Shown piece after piece: positions 53,123 through 60,984 of a stretch of 64,000 bases of DNA (position 1 is the stretch's first letter; each line of letters begins with the position of its first letter). The position numbers and the translations under genes were made by a program. The DNA is taken from positions 1 to 64,000 of the forward strand of contig NZ_JASDDK010000006.1 in the NCBI RefSeq assembly GCF_030407435.1. The letters run 5' to 3'. This DNA comes from Winogradskyella bathintestinalis. GTDB lineage: Bacteria > Bacteroidota > Bacteroidia > Flavobacteriales > Flavobacteriaceae. Below the pieces are notes generated by a model. The model saw only the letters and a list, made by a program, of their open reading frames with translations. It searched no databases and was not told the origin of the DNA.

Positions 53123-54313
53123 ATGAAAGTAGGAATTATAGGAGGCGGAACAATGGGAAGCGGTATTGCACAAGTTGCAGCAACTTCTGGTTGTACGGTA
53201 AAATTATATGATACAAATCAAACAGCTTTAGATAAAGTGGAAGCTGCATTGGATAAGATTTTATCAAGGTTGATCGAAAAAGGACGAATTGATTCAGATG
53301 AAAAAAATAGAATTCAATCTAACATCAATTATGTCGATAATTTAAAGGATTTAGCGGATTCAAACTTAACGATAGAAGCAATTATTGAAAATATTGACAT
53401 CAAGAAAAAAGTATTTTCAGAATTAGAAAGTTATGTGTCTGATGATTGTATTATTGCTTCAAACACATCAAGTTTATCCATTGCATCTATCGCAGCGTCC
53501 TTAAAAAAACCAGAACGCTGTGTTGGAATTCATTTTTTCAACCCAGCACCTTTAATGAAATTAGTTGAGGTGATTCCTGCTATTCAAACATCAGAAGAAG
53601 TACTTCAAAAATCGATTCAAACGATTTCAGATTGGAAAAAAGTTGTCGCCGTTGCTAAAGATACACCAGGTTTTATTGTAAACAGAGTGGCAAGACCATT
53701 TTACGGGGAAGCGTTGAGAATTTATGAGGAAGGAATTGCTGATTTTGCAACCATTGACAATGCGATGAAAACTATTGGTAAGTTCAGAATGGGTCCATTC
53801 GAATTGATGGATTTTATAGGAAATGATGTAAATTATGTGGTAACCGAAACCGTATTTACAGCATTTTATTTTGATCCAAGGTACAAACCAGCTTTTACAC
53901 AAAAGCGTTTTGCTGAAGCAGGTTATTTAGGAAGAAAATCAGGAAAAGGCTATTACAATTATGATAAAAACGGAAAACGTGTCATTCAGAGCGATAGCGA
54001 AGAATCTCAGAATATCACCTCGAGCGCAGTGGAGAGGTCTCTTGCTCAAAAAATATTCGATAGAGTACTAGTCATGCTAATAAACGAAGCCGCAGACGCT
54101 CTGTTTTTTAACATAGCATCAGCTGAAGATATAGACAATGCAATGACCAAAGGAGTTAATTATCCAAAAGGATTATTAGCTTGGGCCGACGAAAAAGGAA
54201 TTGATTGGTGCGTTAATAAAATGGATGGACTATATAATGAGTATCACGAAGACAGATACCGTTGCAGTCCATTGTTGCGTAAAATGAATAGAGAAAGTAA
54301 AACGTTTTTTTAA
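53123..54313 (+). CDS. paaH: 3-hydroxyadipyl-CoA dehydrogenase PaaH, with repeat-encoded insert
   Basis: The 396-residue protein oxidises 3-hydroxyadipyl-CoA to 3-oxoadipyl-CoA with NAD. The Rossmann motif IGGGTMGSGIAQ is at the N-terminus, GIHFFNPAPLMKLVEV contains the catalytic His region, and APxFIVNRVARPFYGEA-type sequence links the domains. Residues 287-306 (VIQSDSEESQNITSSAVERS) are encoded by two intergenic repeats inserted in frame, between the GYYNYDKNGKR and FDRVLVMLINEAADAL blocks. Since the frame stays open and the flanking domains are intact, the protein is probably functional with a surface loop. The start is the ATG giving MKVGIIGG. Confidence 0.93.
   Translation: MKVGIIGGGTMGSGIAQVAATSGCTVKLYDTNQTALDKVEAALDKILSRLIEKGRIDSDEKNRIQSNINYVDNLKDLADSNLTIEAIIENIDIKKKVFSELESYVSDDCIIASNTSSLSIASIAASLKKPERCVGIHFFNPAPLMKLVEVIPAIQTSEEVLQKSIQTISDWKKVVAVAKDTPGFIVNRVARPFYGEALRIYEEGIADFATIDNAMKTIGKFRMGPFELMDFIGNDVNYVVTETVFTAFYFDPRYKPAFTQKRFAEAGYLGRKSGKGYYNYDKNGKRVIQSDSEESQNITSSAVERSLAQKIFDRVLVMLINEAADALFFNIASAEDIDNAMTKGVNYPKGLLAWADEKGIDWCVNKMDGLYNEYHEDRYRCSPLLRKMNRESKTFF
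53980..54042. repeat. Two palindromic repeats inside the paaH coding sequence
   Basis: TGTCATTCAGAGCGATAGCG then AAGAATCTC, and TCACCTCGAGCGCAGTGGAG then AGGTCTC, lie end to end within the gene. Both are close copies of the pair in the paaC-paaD gap and in the same order. Both keep the reading frame open. Confidence 0.85.
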
Positions 54314-54325
54314 GTTTTATTAATT

Positions 54326-54352
54326 GTCCCCTTGATGGGACTTTAGGGGTGT
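54326..54352. repeat. CCCCTTGAGGGG repeat, copy 4 (between paaH and paaI)
   Basis: GTCCCCTTGATGGGAC followed by TTTAGGGGTGT. One base of the stem differs from copies 1 and 2. It has the same orientation as those copies. Confidence 0.85.
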
Positions 54353-54396
54353 TAAAAAATAAAATAATAAAATCCCCAACATCGTAGAATGTAAAC

Positions 54397-54804
54397 ATGA
54401 AAGGAGATCAAATACCACATAAAATGTTAAGCCAAGATGCTTACAGTACATGGCTAGGCATAGAAATTCTAGAATGTGAAGTAGGCAAATGTAAAGTAGG
54501 AATGACCATAAGAAAGGACATGCTCAATAGTATGAACAAAGCACATGGAGGAATCAGTTATTCATTGGCAGATACTGCGTTTGGGTTTACGGCTAATACA
54601 CATGGTAATTATGCGGTTTCAATAGAAACAAGTATAAATCACATTGAAGCTCTTAATGAAGGAGATTATATAGTTGCAGAATCTGTTATAGAAAAAGTAA
54701 ATAATAAGTTGGGATTCAATATTGTAGAAGTGAAACGTGGGGAAGAATTAGTAGCTTTGTTTAAAGGTGTTGTGTATAGAACACAAAAACAATGGCAAGA
54801 ATAA
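54397..54804 (+). CDS. paaI: Phenylacetate pathway hotdog thioesterase PaaI
   Basis: The 135-residue protein is a single hotdog domain. MNKAHGGISYSLADTAFGFTAN is the active-site region, with the conserved Asp and the HGG turn. PaaI releases CoA from ring-hydroxylated phenylacetyl-CoA esters that would otherwise trap CoA. It follows paaH after 83 bases that contain a repeat. Confidence 0.93.
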   Translation: MKGDQIPHKMLSQDAYSTWLGIEILECEVGKCKVGMTIRKDMLNSMNKAHGGISYSLADTAFGFTANTHGNYAVSIETSINHIEALNEGDYIVAESVIEKVNNKLGFNIVEVKRGEELVALFKGVVYRTQKQWQE

Positions 54805-54836
54805 TTTTATAACAAATTAATTAAATCATAAGCATC

Positions 54837-55697
54837 ATGAAATGGAAAGGTAGAAGAAAAAGTGGTAACCTCGAAGACAGAAGAGGTATGGGGAATAAAG
54901 GCAAGTTAGCTGCTGGTGGTGGAGTTGTTGCTGTGGTTGTAATTCTTTTACAACTTTTTGGAGGTGAGACAGGTCAGCAATTAGCACCAATTATTGAACA
55001 AGTTGGTGGAGGTCAAACTACACAACAAGTCACACAAAGAGAGCTTACAAATGTAGAAAAACAAATGGGGAACTTCATGGCTACAGTTTTAGCAGATACA
55101 GAAGATGTATGGAACAGACTTTTTAGGGAAAACAATCTTGGTGATTACAAGGAGCCAACAATGGTTTTGTTTACAGATGCAGTCTCAACAGGTTGCGGAA
55201 ATGCTACGGCAGCCTCAGGTCCTTTTTACTGCCCAGCCGGACAAAAAGTGTACATGGATTTAGCTTTTTTTGATGAGCTTAAAACCCGATTCGGTGCTAA
55301 AGGAGGCGACTTTGCAATTGCTTACGTAACGGCTCATGAGATTGGTCATCATATTCAAACCATCACAGGAACCTCTCAAAAAGTAAGGCAATTACAGCAA
55401 CAAAGTAGCAAAACGGAAGCCAATAAATTATCGGTTGCTCAAGAATTGCAAGCTGACTTTTACGCAGGAGTCTGGGCACATCATAACAAAAAACACCTAC
55501 AGGCTGGAGATATTGAAGAAGCTATGAGTGCTGCTAATGCTGTAGGAGACGATGCCATACAAAGACGTACAAGAGGAAGCGTTAATTCCGACAGTTTTAC
55601 TCATGGGACATCAGAACAACGTATGCAATGGTTTATGAAAGGTTATAATACAGGAGATATGAAGCAAGGAGATACATTTTCTGCATTATTGAATTAA
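54837..55697 (+). CDS. ypfJ: YpfJ-type neutral zinc metallopeptidase
   Basis: The 286-residue protein has a basic N-terminus (KWKGRRKSGNLEDRRG), one transmembrane segment at about 20-42 (LAAGGGVVAVVVILLQLFGG) and a catalytic domain with HEIGHHIQ at 167-174 and ELQADFYAGVWAHH downstream, which supplies the third ligand. It ends with the family block SFTHGTSEQRMQWFMKGY. The domain would face the periplasm. It has no known place in phenylacetate breakdown, and its position between paaI and paaJ is unexplained. Confidence 0.93.
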   Translation: MKWKGRRKSGNLEDRRGMGNKGKLAAGGGVVAVVVILLQLFGGETGQQLAPIIEQVGGGQTTQQVTQRELTNVEKQMGNFMATVLADTEDVWNRLFRENNLGDYKEPTMVLFTDAVSTGCGNATAASGPFYCPAGQKVYMDLAFFDELKTRFGAKGGDFAIAYVTAHEIGHHIQTITGTSQKVRQLQQQSSKTEANKLSVAQELQADFYAGVWAHHNKKHLQAGDIEEAMSAANAVGDDAIQRRTRGSVNSDSFTHGTSEQRMQWFMKGYNTGDMKQGDTFSALLN

Positions 55698-55740
55698 TCA
55701 ATTTCTGAGAAGGTAGGAATCTTATAAATATAAAATAAAT

Positions 55741-55812
55741 GGCACCTTGAGCATTACTGAAATGAAAATATATTTTCATAGAAAGTATATAACGAAGTTG
55801 GCGAAAGGTCTT
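55741..55812. repeat. CACCTTGAGC-GCGAAAGGT repeat interrupted by a palindromic insert
   Basis: The ends GGCACCTTGAGC and GGCGAAAGGTCTT match the repeat seen elsewhere, but the loop is about 45 bases longer. The extra part holds ATGAAAATATATTTTCAT, a perfect 18-base palindrome. Confidence 0.6.
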
Positions 55813-55829
55813 AAATTAAAATTACAAGA

Positions 55830-55847
55830 TTCCCTTTAACGAGGGAA
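55830..55847. repeat. TTCCCT-AGGGAA hairpin before paaJ
   Basis: TTCCCT and AGGGAA with a six-base loop, ending 12 bases before the paaJ start. It resembles the other start-proximal hairpins but with a different loop. Confidence 0.6.
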
Positions 55848-55859
55848 TTATACAAGTTT

Positions 55860-57074
55860 ATGAAAGAAGCATATATAATAGACGGCATTAGAACGCCAAT
55901 AGGAAATTACAAAGGTACATTATCAGCAGTTCGTACAGACGATTTAGGAGCCCTAGTAATCGAAGAAATTGTAAAACGAAATCCTAATATTCCAAAAGAA
56001 GATTATGACGATGTGATAATGGGTTGTGCCAATCAAGCAGGAGAAGACAACCGGAATGTGGCGAGAATGTCCTCACTTTTAGCAGGGTTACCTTTTACCG
56101 TACCTGGTGAAACTGTAAACAGATTGTGTAGTTCAGGACTATCCGCTATAATTCATGCAAATCGTGCAATTAAAGCAGGCGATGGAAATCTATTCATTTC
56201 GGGAGGTGTTGAGAATATGACACGCGGGCCATACGTTATGGCAAAACCATCAACCGCATTTGGTGGTGATTCTAAGATGTACGATTCTACATTTGGATGG
56301 CGTTTTATCAACCCAAGAATGAAAGAATTATACGGTACCGATGGGATGGGTAACACGGCTGAAAATCTCGTAGAAAAATATAATATCTCTCGAGAAGACC
56401 AAGATAAGTTCGCCTATTGGAGTCAAATGAAAGCCACCAAAGCACAAGAAAATGGTCGCTTGGCAAAAGAAATTGTAACCGTTGAAATTCCACAACGTAA
56501 AAAAGATCCGATACAATTTTCTAAAGATGAATTTGTTAAACCAAATTCATCTCTAGAAGTATTAGGAAAATTACGCCCTGCCTTTAAAAAAGAAGGCGGA
56601 AGCGTAACGGCTGGAAATTCATCAGGATTAAATGATGGAGCAGCAGCAACGATAATCGCTTCAGAAGAAGCTGTAAAAAAATACAATCTAAAACCATTGG
56701 CAAGAATTGTAAGTTCGGCAGTGGTTGGGGTTGAACCTAGAATCATGGGAATTGGTCCAGTCGAAGCTTCTAACAAAGCATTAGCAAAAGCGGGCTTAAC
56801 CATGGACGATATGGATGTCATTGAATTGAACGAGGCTTTCGCTGCTCAAGCATTGGCATGTACGCGAGCTTGGGGATTAGCAGATGACGATGCAAGACTA
56901 AATCCAAATGGAGGTTCAATTGCTATTGGTCACCCATTAGGTGTAACAGGAGCTAGAATTGCATATTCTGCTGCACTCGAATTGCAAGAAACCAATAAGC
57001 GCTACGCTTTGGTTACCATGTGTATTGGTGTAGGTCAAGGTTATGCTGCGATTATAGAAAACGTAAATATTTAA
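55860..57074 (+). CDS. paaJ: 3-oxoadipyl-CoA/3-oxo-5,6-dehydrosuberyl-CoA thiolase PaaJ
   Basis: The 404-residue thiolase splits 3-oxoadipyl-CoA into succinyl-CoA and acetyl-CoA, and acts earlier on 3-oxo-5,6-dehydrosuberyl-CoA. The catalytic triad is present: Cys90 (NRLCSSGLSA), His358 (AIGHPLG) and Cys388 (MCIGVGQG). Length and context fit PaaJ rather than a general acetyl-CoA acetyltransferase. Confidence 0.93.
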   Translation: MKEAYIIDGIRTPIGNYKGTLSAVRTDDLGALVIEEIVKRNPNIPKEDYDDVIMGCANQAGEDNRNVARMSSLLAGLPFTVPGETVNRLCSSGLSAIIHANRAIKAGDGNLFISGGVENMTRGPYVMAKPSTAFGGDSKMYDSTFGWRFINPRMKELYGTDGMGNTAENLVEKYNISREDQDKFAYWSQMKATKAQENGRLAKEIVTVEIPQRKKDPIQFSKDEFVKPNSSLEVLGKLRPAFKKEGGSVTAGNSSGLNDGAAATIIASEEAVKKYNLKPLARIVSSAVVGVEPRIMGIGPVEASNKALAKAGLTMDDMDVIELNEAFAAQALACTRAWGLADDDARLNPNGGSIAIGHPLGVTGARIAYSAALELQETNKRYALVTMCIGVGQGYAAIIENVNI

Positions 57075-57080
57075 AATATA

Positions 57081-57180
57081 GTGGGCGTTACCACAAGGGT
57101 CGCGCTTTCACTACGCGCTCTTTTTGAGAAAAGCAAAAAGGAGCTCAAACAGACCGTTCAATCGCTAACGCGTGCGTGTG
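57081..57180. repeat. GC-richer intergenic repeat (GGGCGTTACCACAAGGGTCG type)
   Basis: This 100-base segment after paaJ starts GTGGGCGTTACCACAAGGGT and ends with CGCTAACGCGTGCG. It is GC-richer than its surroundings and contains CGCGCTTTCACTACGCGCTC. From memory this wording recurs in many flavobacterial genomes as a dispersed repeat. Only one copy is in this window. Confidence 0.55.
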
Positions 57181-57197
57181 CTGTTAAAAATAAAGAA

Positions 57198-57245
57198 TGT
57201 CACTTCGAGTGATTCCGATTTTTTTATCGGAATTTATCGAGAAGA
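57198..57245. repeat. TCACTTCGAGTG-ATCGAGAAG repeat with internal hairpin
   Basis: ATTCCGAT-tttttt-ATCGGAAT is an 8-bp hairpin nested between TCACTTCGAGTG and TATCGAGAAG. The TCACTTCGAGC wording is also met at the paaZ end. Confidence 0.65.
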
Positions 57246-57255
57246 AATAATATAG

Positions 57256-57288
57256 TTTCCCTCCCGATAGTTTTCGGAATTCATGGGA
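57256..57288. repeat. TTCCC-GGGAA nested hairpin before paaZ
   Basis: TTCCC and GGGAA enclose CCGA-TCGG. It lies about 20 bases before the paaZ start codon and belongs to the same class as the other start-proximal hairpins. Confidence 0.55.
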
Positions 57289-57307
57289 ACGATAAATAAA
57301 TTTATCG

Positions 57308-59845
57308 ATGAGAAAGATAGAACATTATGTAACTGGTTCTTGGACAACAGGAAAAGAAGAAGGAACACCAATTTTAGATGCTGTAACCGGAGAAGCATTC
57401 ACAAGCATTGCAATAGAAGGTTTAGATATCCCTAAAATTCTTAATTATGGAAGAACAACAGGGCGAAAAGTACTTTCTAAAATGACCTTTCAAGAACGTG
57501 GTAATATGCTAAAAAAACTAGCATTTTACCTAACTAAAAGAAAAGAAGCTTTTTATGATTTAAGTTATAGAACAGGTGCAACTCGCGTAGATAGTTGGAT
57601 TGATATAGAAGGTGGTTTTGGTAACTTATTTGCCAATGCATCATTACGAAAATTATTTCCAAATCAACCGTATCACGTAGAAGGTGACCCAATCGATTTA
57701 TCTCGTGGCGGACGTTTTATGGCGCATCATATTATGGTGCCTAAGAAAGGCGTTGCGGTTCATATCAATGCCTTCAATTTCCCAGTTTGGGGCATGTTAG
57801 AAAAATGTGCTGTCAATTGGATGGCTGGAGTTCCTGCAGTTGTTTTACCTGCACCATCATCATCATATTTAGCAGAAGCCGTAGCAAGAGAAATCATTGC
57901 ATCAGGCATTTTACCTGAAGGAGCACTTCAAATTATAAACGGAACTGTAAAGACTATTTTAGATACCGTAGAATCTCAAGATGTTGTCACCTTTACAGGT
58001 TCGGCACAAACAGGACGCTTATTAAAAGCACATCCAAGATTAATCCAAGAATCGGTGCCATTCACTATGGAAGCCGATTCGTTAAACGCATCCATTTTAG
58101 GAGAAGATGCGGTTCCTGGAACCCCAGAATTCGACTTATTTATCAAAGAAGTTAGAAAAGAAATGACGGTGAAATGCGGGCAAAAATGTACCGCGATTAG
58201 ACGTGTCATCGTTCCAGAAAATTTAGTTGAAGATGTTCAAATTTCATTAGGAAAAGCCTTAGATAAAGTAACAATTGGTGACCCGAGACTCAAAGAAGTA
58301 AGAATGGGCTCATTAGTGAGTCGTCAGCAGGTCCAAGCGGTTAGAGATTCCGTAAAAGATTTAGCGAAAGAAGCACAGATGGTTTATGGCAATCTAGATA
58401 AAATAGAAACCATTGGAGCCGATTCAGAAAAAGGCGCCTTTATAAGTCCAATTTTATTTAGAGCAGATAACCCATTTGAAAATACGATTGTTCACGAACG
58501 TGAAGCTTTTGGTCCGGTAAGTACCATTATGCCTTATAAAAATTTAGACGAAGCCATTACTTTGGCGCAAATGGGGAAAGGTTCATTGGTATCTTCCATT
58601 GCTACAAACAACGATAATATAGCCAAGGATTATGTGATTAATGCAGCATCGCATCACGGACGTATAATGGTTATTAATCGTGATATGGCAAAGGACAGTA
58701 CAGGTCACGGTTCGCCATTACCAAGCTTGGTTCATGGTGGTCCAGGACGTGCTGGAGGTGGAGAAGAAATGGGAGGCATGCGTGGTATAAAACACTATTT
58801 ACAGCGTACAGCCATTCAAGGCTCACCAACCACATTAACGGAAATCACAGGTATTTATCAACAAAATGCAAAATACAAGGAAGCTGAACAGCATCCGTTT
58901 CAATACCATTGGGAAGATATAGAACCTGGGATGTCGCTTAAAACTCATAGGCGTACACTAACAGATACAGATATACAAAATTTTGCAAATCTCACTTGGG
59001 ATCATTTTTATGCACATACCGATATTACATCTTTAGATGGTAGTATTTTCGAAAAAAGAACAGCACACGGTTATTTCATTATTTCGGCTGCAGCAGGCTT
59101 ATTTGTATATCCGAATAAAGGACCGGTTGCTGCAAATTACGGATTGGATAGTATTAGGTTTTTAAGACCCTTATATCATAACGATACGATTTATGTGCGT
59201 TTAACTTGTAAAGAAAAAGTAGATAGAGATGTCGCTTCGGCAGAACATCCAAGCGGAATTGTAAAATGGCATGTTGAGGTTTTTGATGCTAATTTTGAAA
59301 ACCGTCCAGAAAGTCAGAAAACAGAAAAAGATAGTCCGTTAGTAGCAGTTGCAACTATCTTAACTATGGTAGAGAAAAAGCAAGAAACTTTTGTTGAAAT
59401 AACTTCGGAGAACATAGATACATGTCTTTCTAATTTAAAAGCAGATGCCAAGCCTAAATGGGGAATCATGACACCACAACATATGATTGAGCATTTAGAA
59501 TATACTTATAAAATTGCTTCCGGAGACATTCAAGATTTTGATGTCAATACACCAGAAAAAATTTTAGAGAAAGTGCATCATAGTTTATATAATTACGATA
59601 AGTTTCCAAAAAACAGTCAGTTTCCGCAGTTAGAAAAAGATACATTAGATGATTTAATCCATGCTGATTTAGATACAGCAATTGAAAAATTTAAAGTCCA
59701 ACGCGAAAGATATATAGAATTTTATAAGCAGAATCCCGAGGCAAAATTGAAAAATTTGGTTTTCGGAGAATTAAATAAATATGAGGCGTATCTTTTAGAA
59801 CGTAAGCATTTGAATCATCACTTCGAGCAATTCAATCTTTTATAA
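57308..59845 (+). CDS. paaZ: Bifunctional oxepin-CoA hydrolase/aldehyde dehydrogenase PaaZ with extra C-terminal domain
   Basis: The 845-residue protein has an aldehyde dehydrogenase domain at 1-510 (Glu255 in FTMEADS, Cys294 in CGQKCTAIRR) and an R-specific enoyl-CoA hydratase hotdog domain at about 535-690 (WDHFYAHTD). Together they hydrolyse oxepin-CoA and oxidise the aldehyde to 3-oxo-5,6-dehydrosuberyl-CoA. Residues of about 692-845 are extra compared with the 681-residue E. coli protein. With MTPQHMIEHLEYTYKI and a final HHFEQFNLL they resemble a DinB/DUF1569 four-helix domain. The last seven codons and stop form one arm of a perfect palindrome. Confidence 0.93.
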   Translation: MRKIEHYVTGSWTTGKEEGTPILDAVTGEAFTSIAIEGLDIPKILNYGRTTGRKVLSKMTFQERGNMLKKLAFYLTKRKEAFYDLSYRTGATRVDSWIDIEGGFGNLFANASLRKLFPNQPYHVEGDPIDLSRGGRFMAHHIMVPKKGVAVHINAFNFPVWGMLEKCAVNWMAGVPAVVLPAPSSSYLAEAVAREIIASGILPEGALQIINGTVKTILDTVESQDVVTFTGSAQTGRLLKAHPRLIQESVPFTMEADSLNASILGEDAVPGTPEFDLFIKEVRKEMTVKCGQKCTAIRRVIVPENLVEDVQISLGKALDKVTIGDPRLKEVRMGSLVSRQQVQAVRDSVKDLAKEAQMVYGNLDKIETIGADSEKGAFISPILFRADNPFENTIVHEREAFGPVSTIMPYKNLDEAITLAQMGKGSLVSSIATNNDNIAKDYVINAASHHGRIMVINRDMAKDSTGHGSPLPSLVHGGPGRAGGGEEMGGMRGIKHYLQRTAIQGSPTTLTEITGIYQQNAKYKEAEQHPFQYHWEDIEPGMSLKTHRRTLTDTDIQNFANLTWDHFYAHTDITSLDGSIFEKRTAHGYFIISAAAGLFVYPNKGPVAANYGLDSIRFLRPLYHNDTIYVRLTCKEKVDRDVASAEHPSGIVKWHVEVFDANFENRPESQKTEKDSPLVAVATILTMVEKKQETFVEITSENIDTCLSNLKADAKPKWGIMTPQHMIEHLEYTYKIASGDIQDFDVNTPEKILEKVHHSLYNYDKFPKNSQFPQLEKDTLDDLIHADLDTAIEKFKVQRERYIEFYKQNPEAKLKNLVFGELNKYEAYLLERKHLNHHFEQFNLL

Positions 59846-59864
59846 AAGATTGAATTGCTCGAAG
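59821..59864. repeat. Perfect 44-base palindrome across the paaZ stop codon
   Basis: The left arm, CTTCGAGCAATTCAATCTTTTA, ends within the TAA stop of paaZ, and the right arm is its exact reverse complement. Because the left arm encodes residues that fit the domain's natural end, the right arm is probably an inverted copy of it. RNA from it would form a very stable 20-bp stem. Confidence 0.9.
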
Positions 59865-59882
59865 CACCCGAGAAATCGGGTG
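59865..59882. repeat. CACCCGA-gaaa-TCGGGTG hairpin
   Basis: A perfect 7-bp stem with a GAAA loop directly follows the large palindrome and precedes the GIY-YIG gene. The loop matches the hairpin after paaB. Confidence 0.8.
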
Positions 59883-59905
59883 TCTTAAAAATTAAAATAG
59901 AGAAT

Positions 59906-60196
59906 TTGAAACACTACGTTTATATAATAAGTAATAAACCAAATGGTGTTTTATATATTGGAGAAACAAAAAGATTAAAGAAAAGAATAAATCAACATAA
60001 AAATAAAGCGCATTCAACAACGTTTTCGGCTAGATATAATTTAGATAAGTTCGTTTATTTTGAAGAATATAATACGGAAGCAGAAGCTAAATTAATAGAA
60101 AAGCAAATGAAGAAATGGAATAGAGCTTGGAAGGTTGAATTAATAGAGAGTTCAAATCCAAAATGGAAGGATTTGTATAGAGAAATAAAAGTATAA
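59906..60196 (+). CDS. GIY-YIG domain endonuclease-like protein
   Basis: The 96-residue protein is one GIY-YIG domain: KHYVYIISNKPNGVLYIGET carries the YVY and YIG halves, RLKKRINQHKN gives the conserved Arg and His, and a Glu follows in AKLIEKQMKKWNR. Such small proteins (UvrC/Slx1-like fold) are of unknown role in Flavobacteria. The start is taken as the TTG that gives the usual start of the family; an earlier TTG within the palindrome would add 17 residues with no family likeness. It sits between paaZ and the crotonase-family gene with repeats on both sides and seems unrelated to the pathway. Confidence 0.85.
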   Translation: MKHYVYIISNKPNGVLYIGETKRLKKRINQHKNKAHSTTFSARYNLDKFVYFEEYNTEAEAKLIEKQMKKWNRAWKVELIESSNPKWKDLYREIKV

Positions 60197-60209
60197 CATC
60201 AAAAGATTA

Positions 60210-60221
60210 CCGCTTTCGCGG
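60210..60221. repeat. CCGC-tttc-GCGG hairpin before the crotonase-family gene
   Basis: A 4-bp GC-rich stem with the TTTC loop, nine bases before the ATG. It matches the elements before paaC and paaH in loop and position. Confidence 0.65.
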
Positions 60222-60230
60222 CAAGTAAAC

Positions 60231-60983
60231 ATGACAAAACCATACGTTAAACAAACCATAGAAAACGAAGTAGGATACATAGAATTCTTTCATCCTGCAC
60301 ATAACTCTCTTCCTGGAGATGTTTTAGCACAATTAGCACAAACTATAACTGATGCAGAAACAAACGATGCAATAAAAGTTATTGTACTTAAAAGTGGAGG
60401 AGACAGAACCTTCTGTGCTGGAGCGAGTTTTACAGAACTGATAAACATCAATGATGCGGCAACAGGAAAAATTTTCTTTTCTGGATTTGCAAATGTGATT
60501 AATGCCATGCGTAAGTGTCCAAAATTTATTATTGGTCGCATACAAGGTAAAACCGTTGGTGGTGGTGTTGGTTTAGCTGCTGCAACCGATTATTGTATGG
60601 CTACTAAATTTGCTTCCATAAAACTCAGTGAGCTAAATATTGGAATAGGACCATTTGTTGTCGGTCCAGCAATAGAGCGTAAAATGGGATTAAGTGCAAT
60701 GTCACAAATTGCAATCGACGCTAATACATTTTATAAACCAGAATGGGCTAAGCAAAAAGGCTTATTCACGCATGTTTTTGAAAGCACAGAAGAATTGGAT
60801 GAGGCAGTAAAAAATACAGCAGAGCATTTATGCACATATAATACTGAAGCTATGCTAGAAATGAAAAAAGTTTTCTGGCATGGTACAGATCATTGGGATA
60901 ATTTATTAGCTGAGCGCGCTGCAACGAGTGGAAAGCTTGTGCTGTCAGAATTTACAAAAGAGAAATTAAAAGGGTTTAAATAG
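60231..60983 (+). CDS. Enoyl-CoA hydratase/isomerase family protein (PaaF position, one catalytic Glu missing)
   Basis: The 250-residue protein has the crotonase fold: FCAGASFTEL for the first oxyanion-hole segment and GKTVGGGVGLAAATDY for the second. Crotonase-type hydratases use two Glu. Here the first position is Gly114 while the second is Glu134 (KLSELNIG), so it may be an isomerase or use different chemistry. Its location between paaZ and paaY would suit PaaF (2,3-dehydroadipyl-CoA hydratase), but the missing Glu makes that doubtful. It ends with the helical tail of the family. Confidence 0.85.
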   Translation: MTKPYVKQTIENEVGYIEFFHPAHNSLPGDVLAQLAQTITDAETNDAIKVIVLKSGGDRTFCAGASFTELININDAATGKIFFSGFANVINAMRKCPKFIIGRIQGKTVGGGVGLAAATDYCMATKFASIKLSELNIGIGPFVVGPAIERKMGLSAMSQIAIDANTFYKPEWAKQKGLFTHVFESTEELDEAVKNTAEHLCTYNTEAMLEMKKVFWHGTDHWDNLLAERAATSGKLVLSEFTKEKLKGFK

Positions 60984-60984
60984 C

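Noticed and set aside
53980-54042. paaH considered as a pseudogene disrupted by repeats
   Set aside because: The frame stays open through both repeats and all conserved blocks on either side are intact.
47719-57288. The series of hairpins was considered as a CRISPR array
   Set aside because: The units differ in sequence, are unevenly spaced and lie between genes; there are no spacers of constant length and no cas genes.
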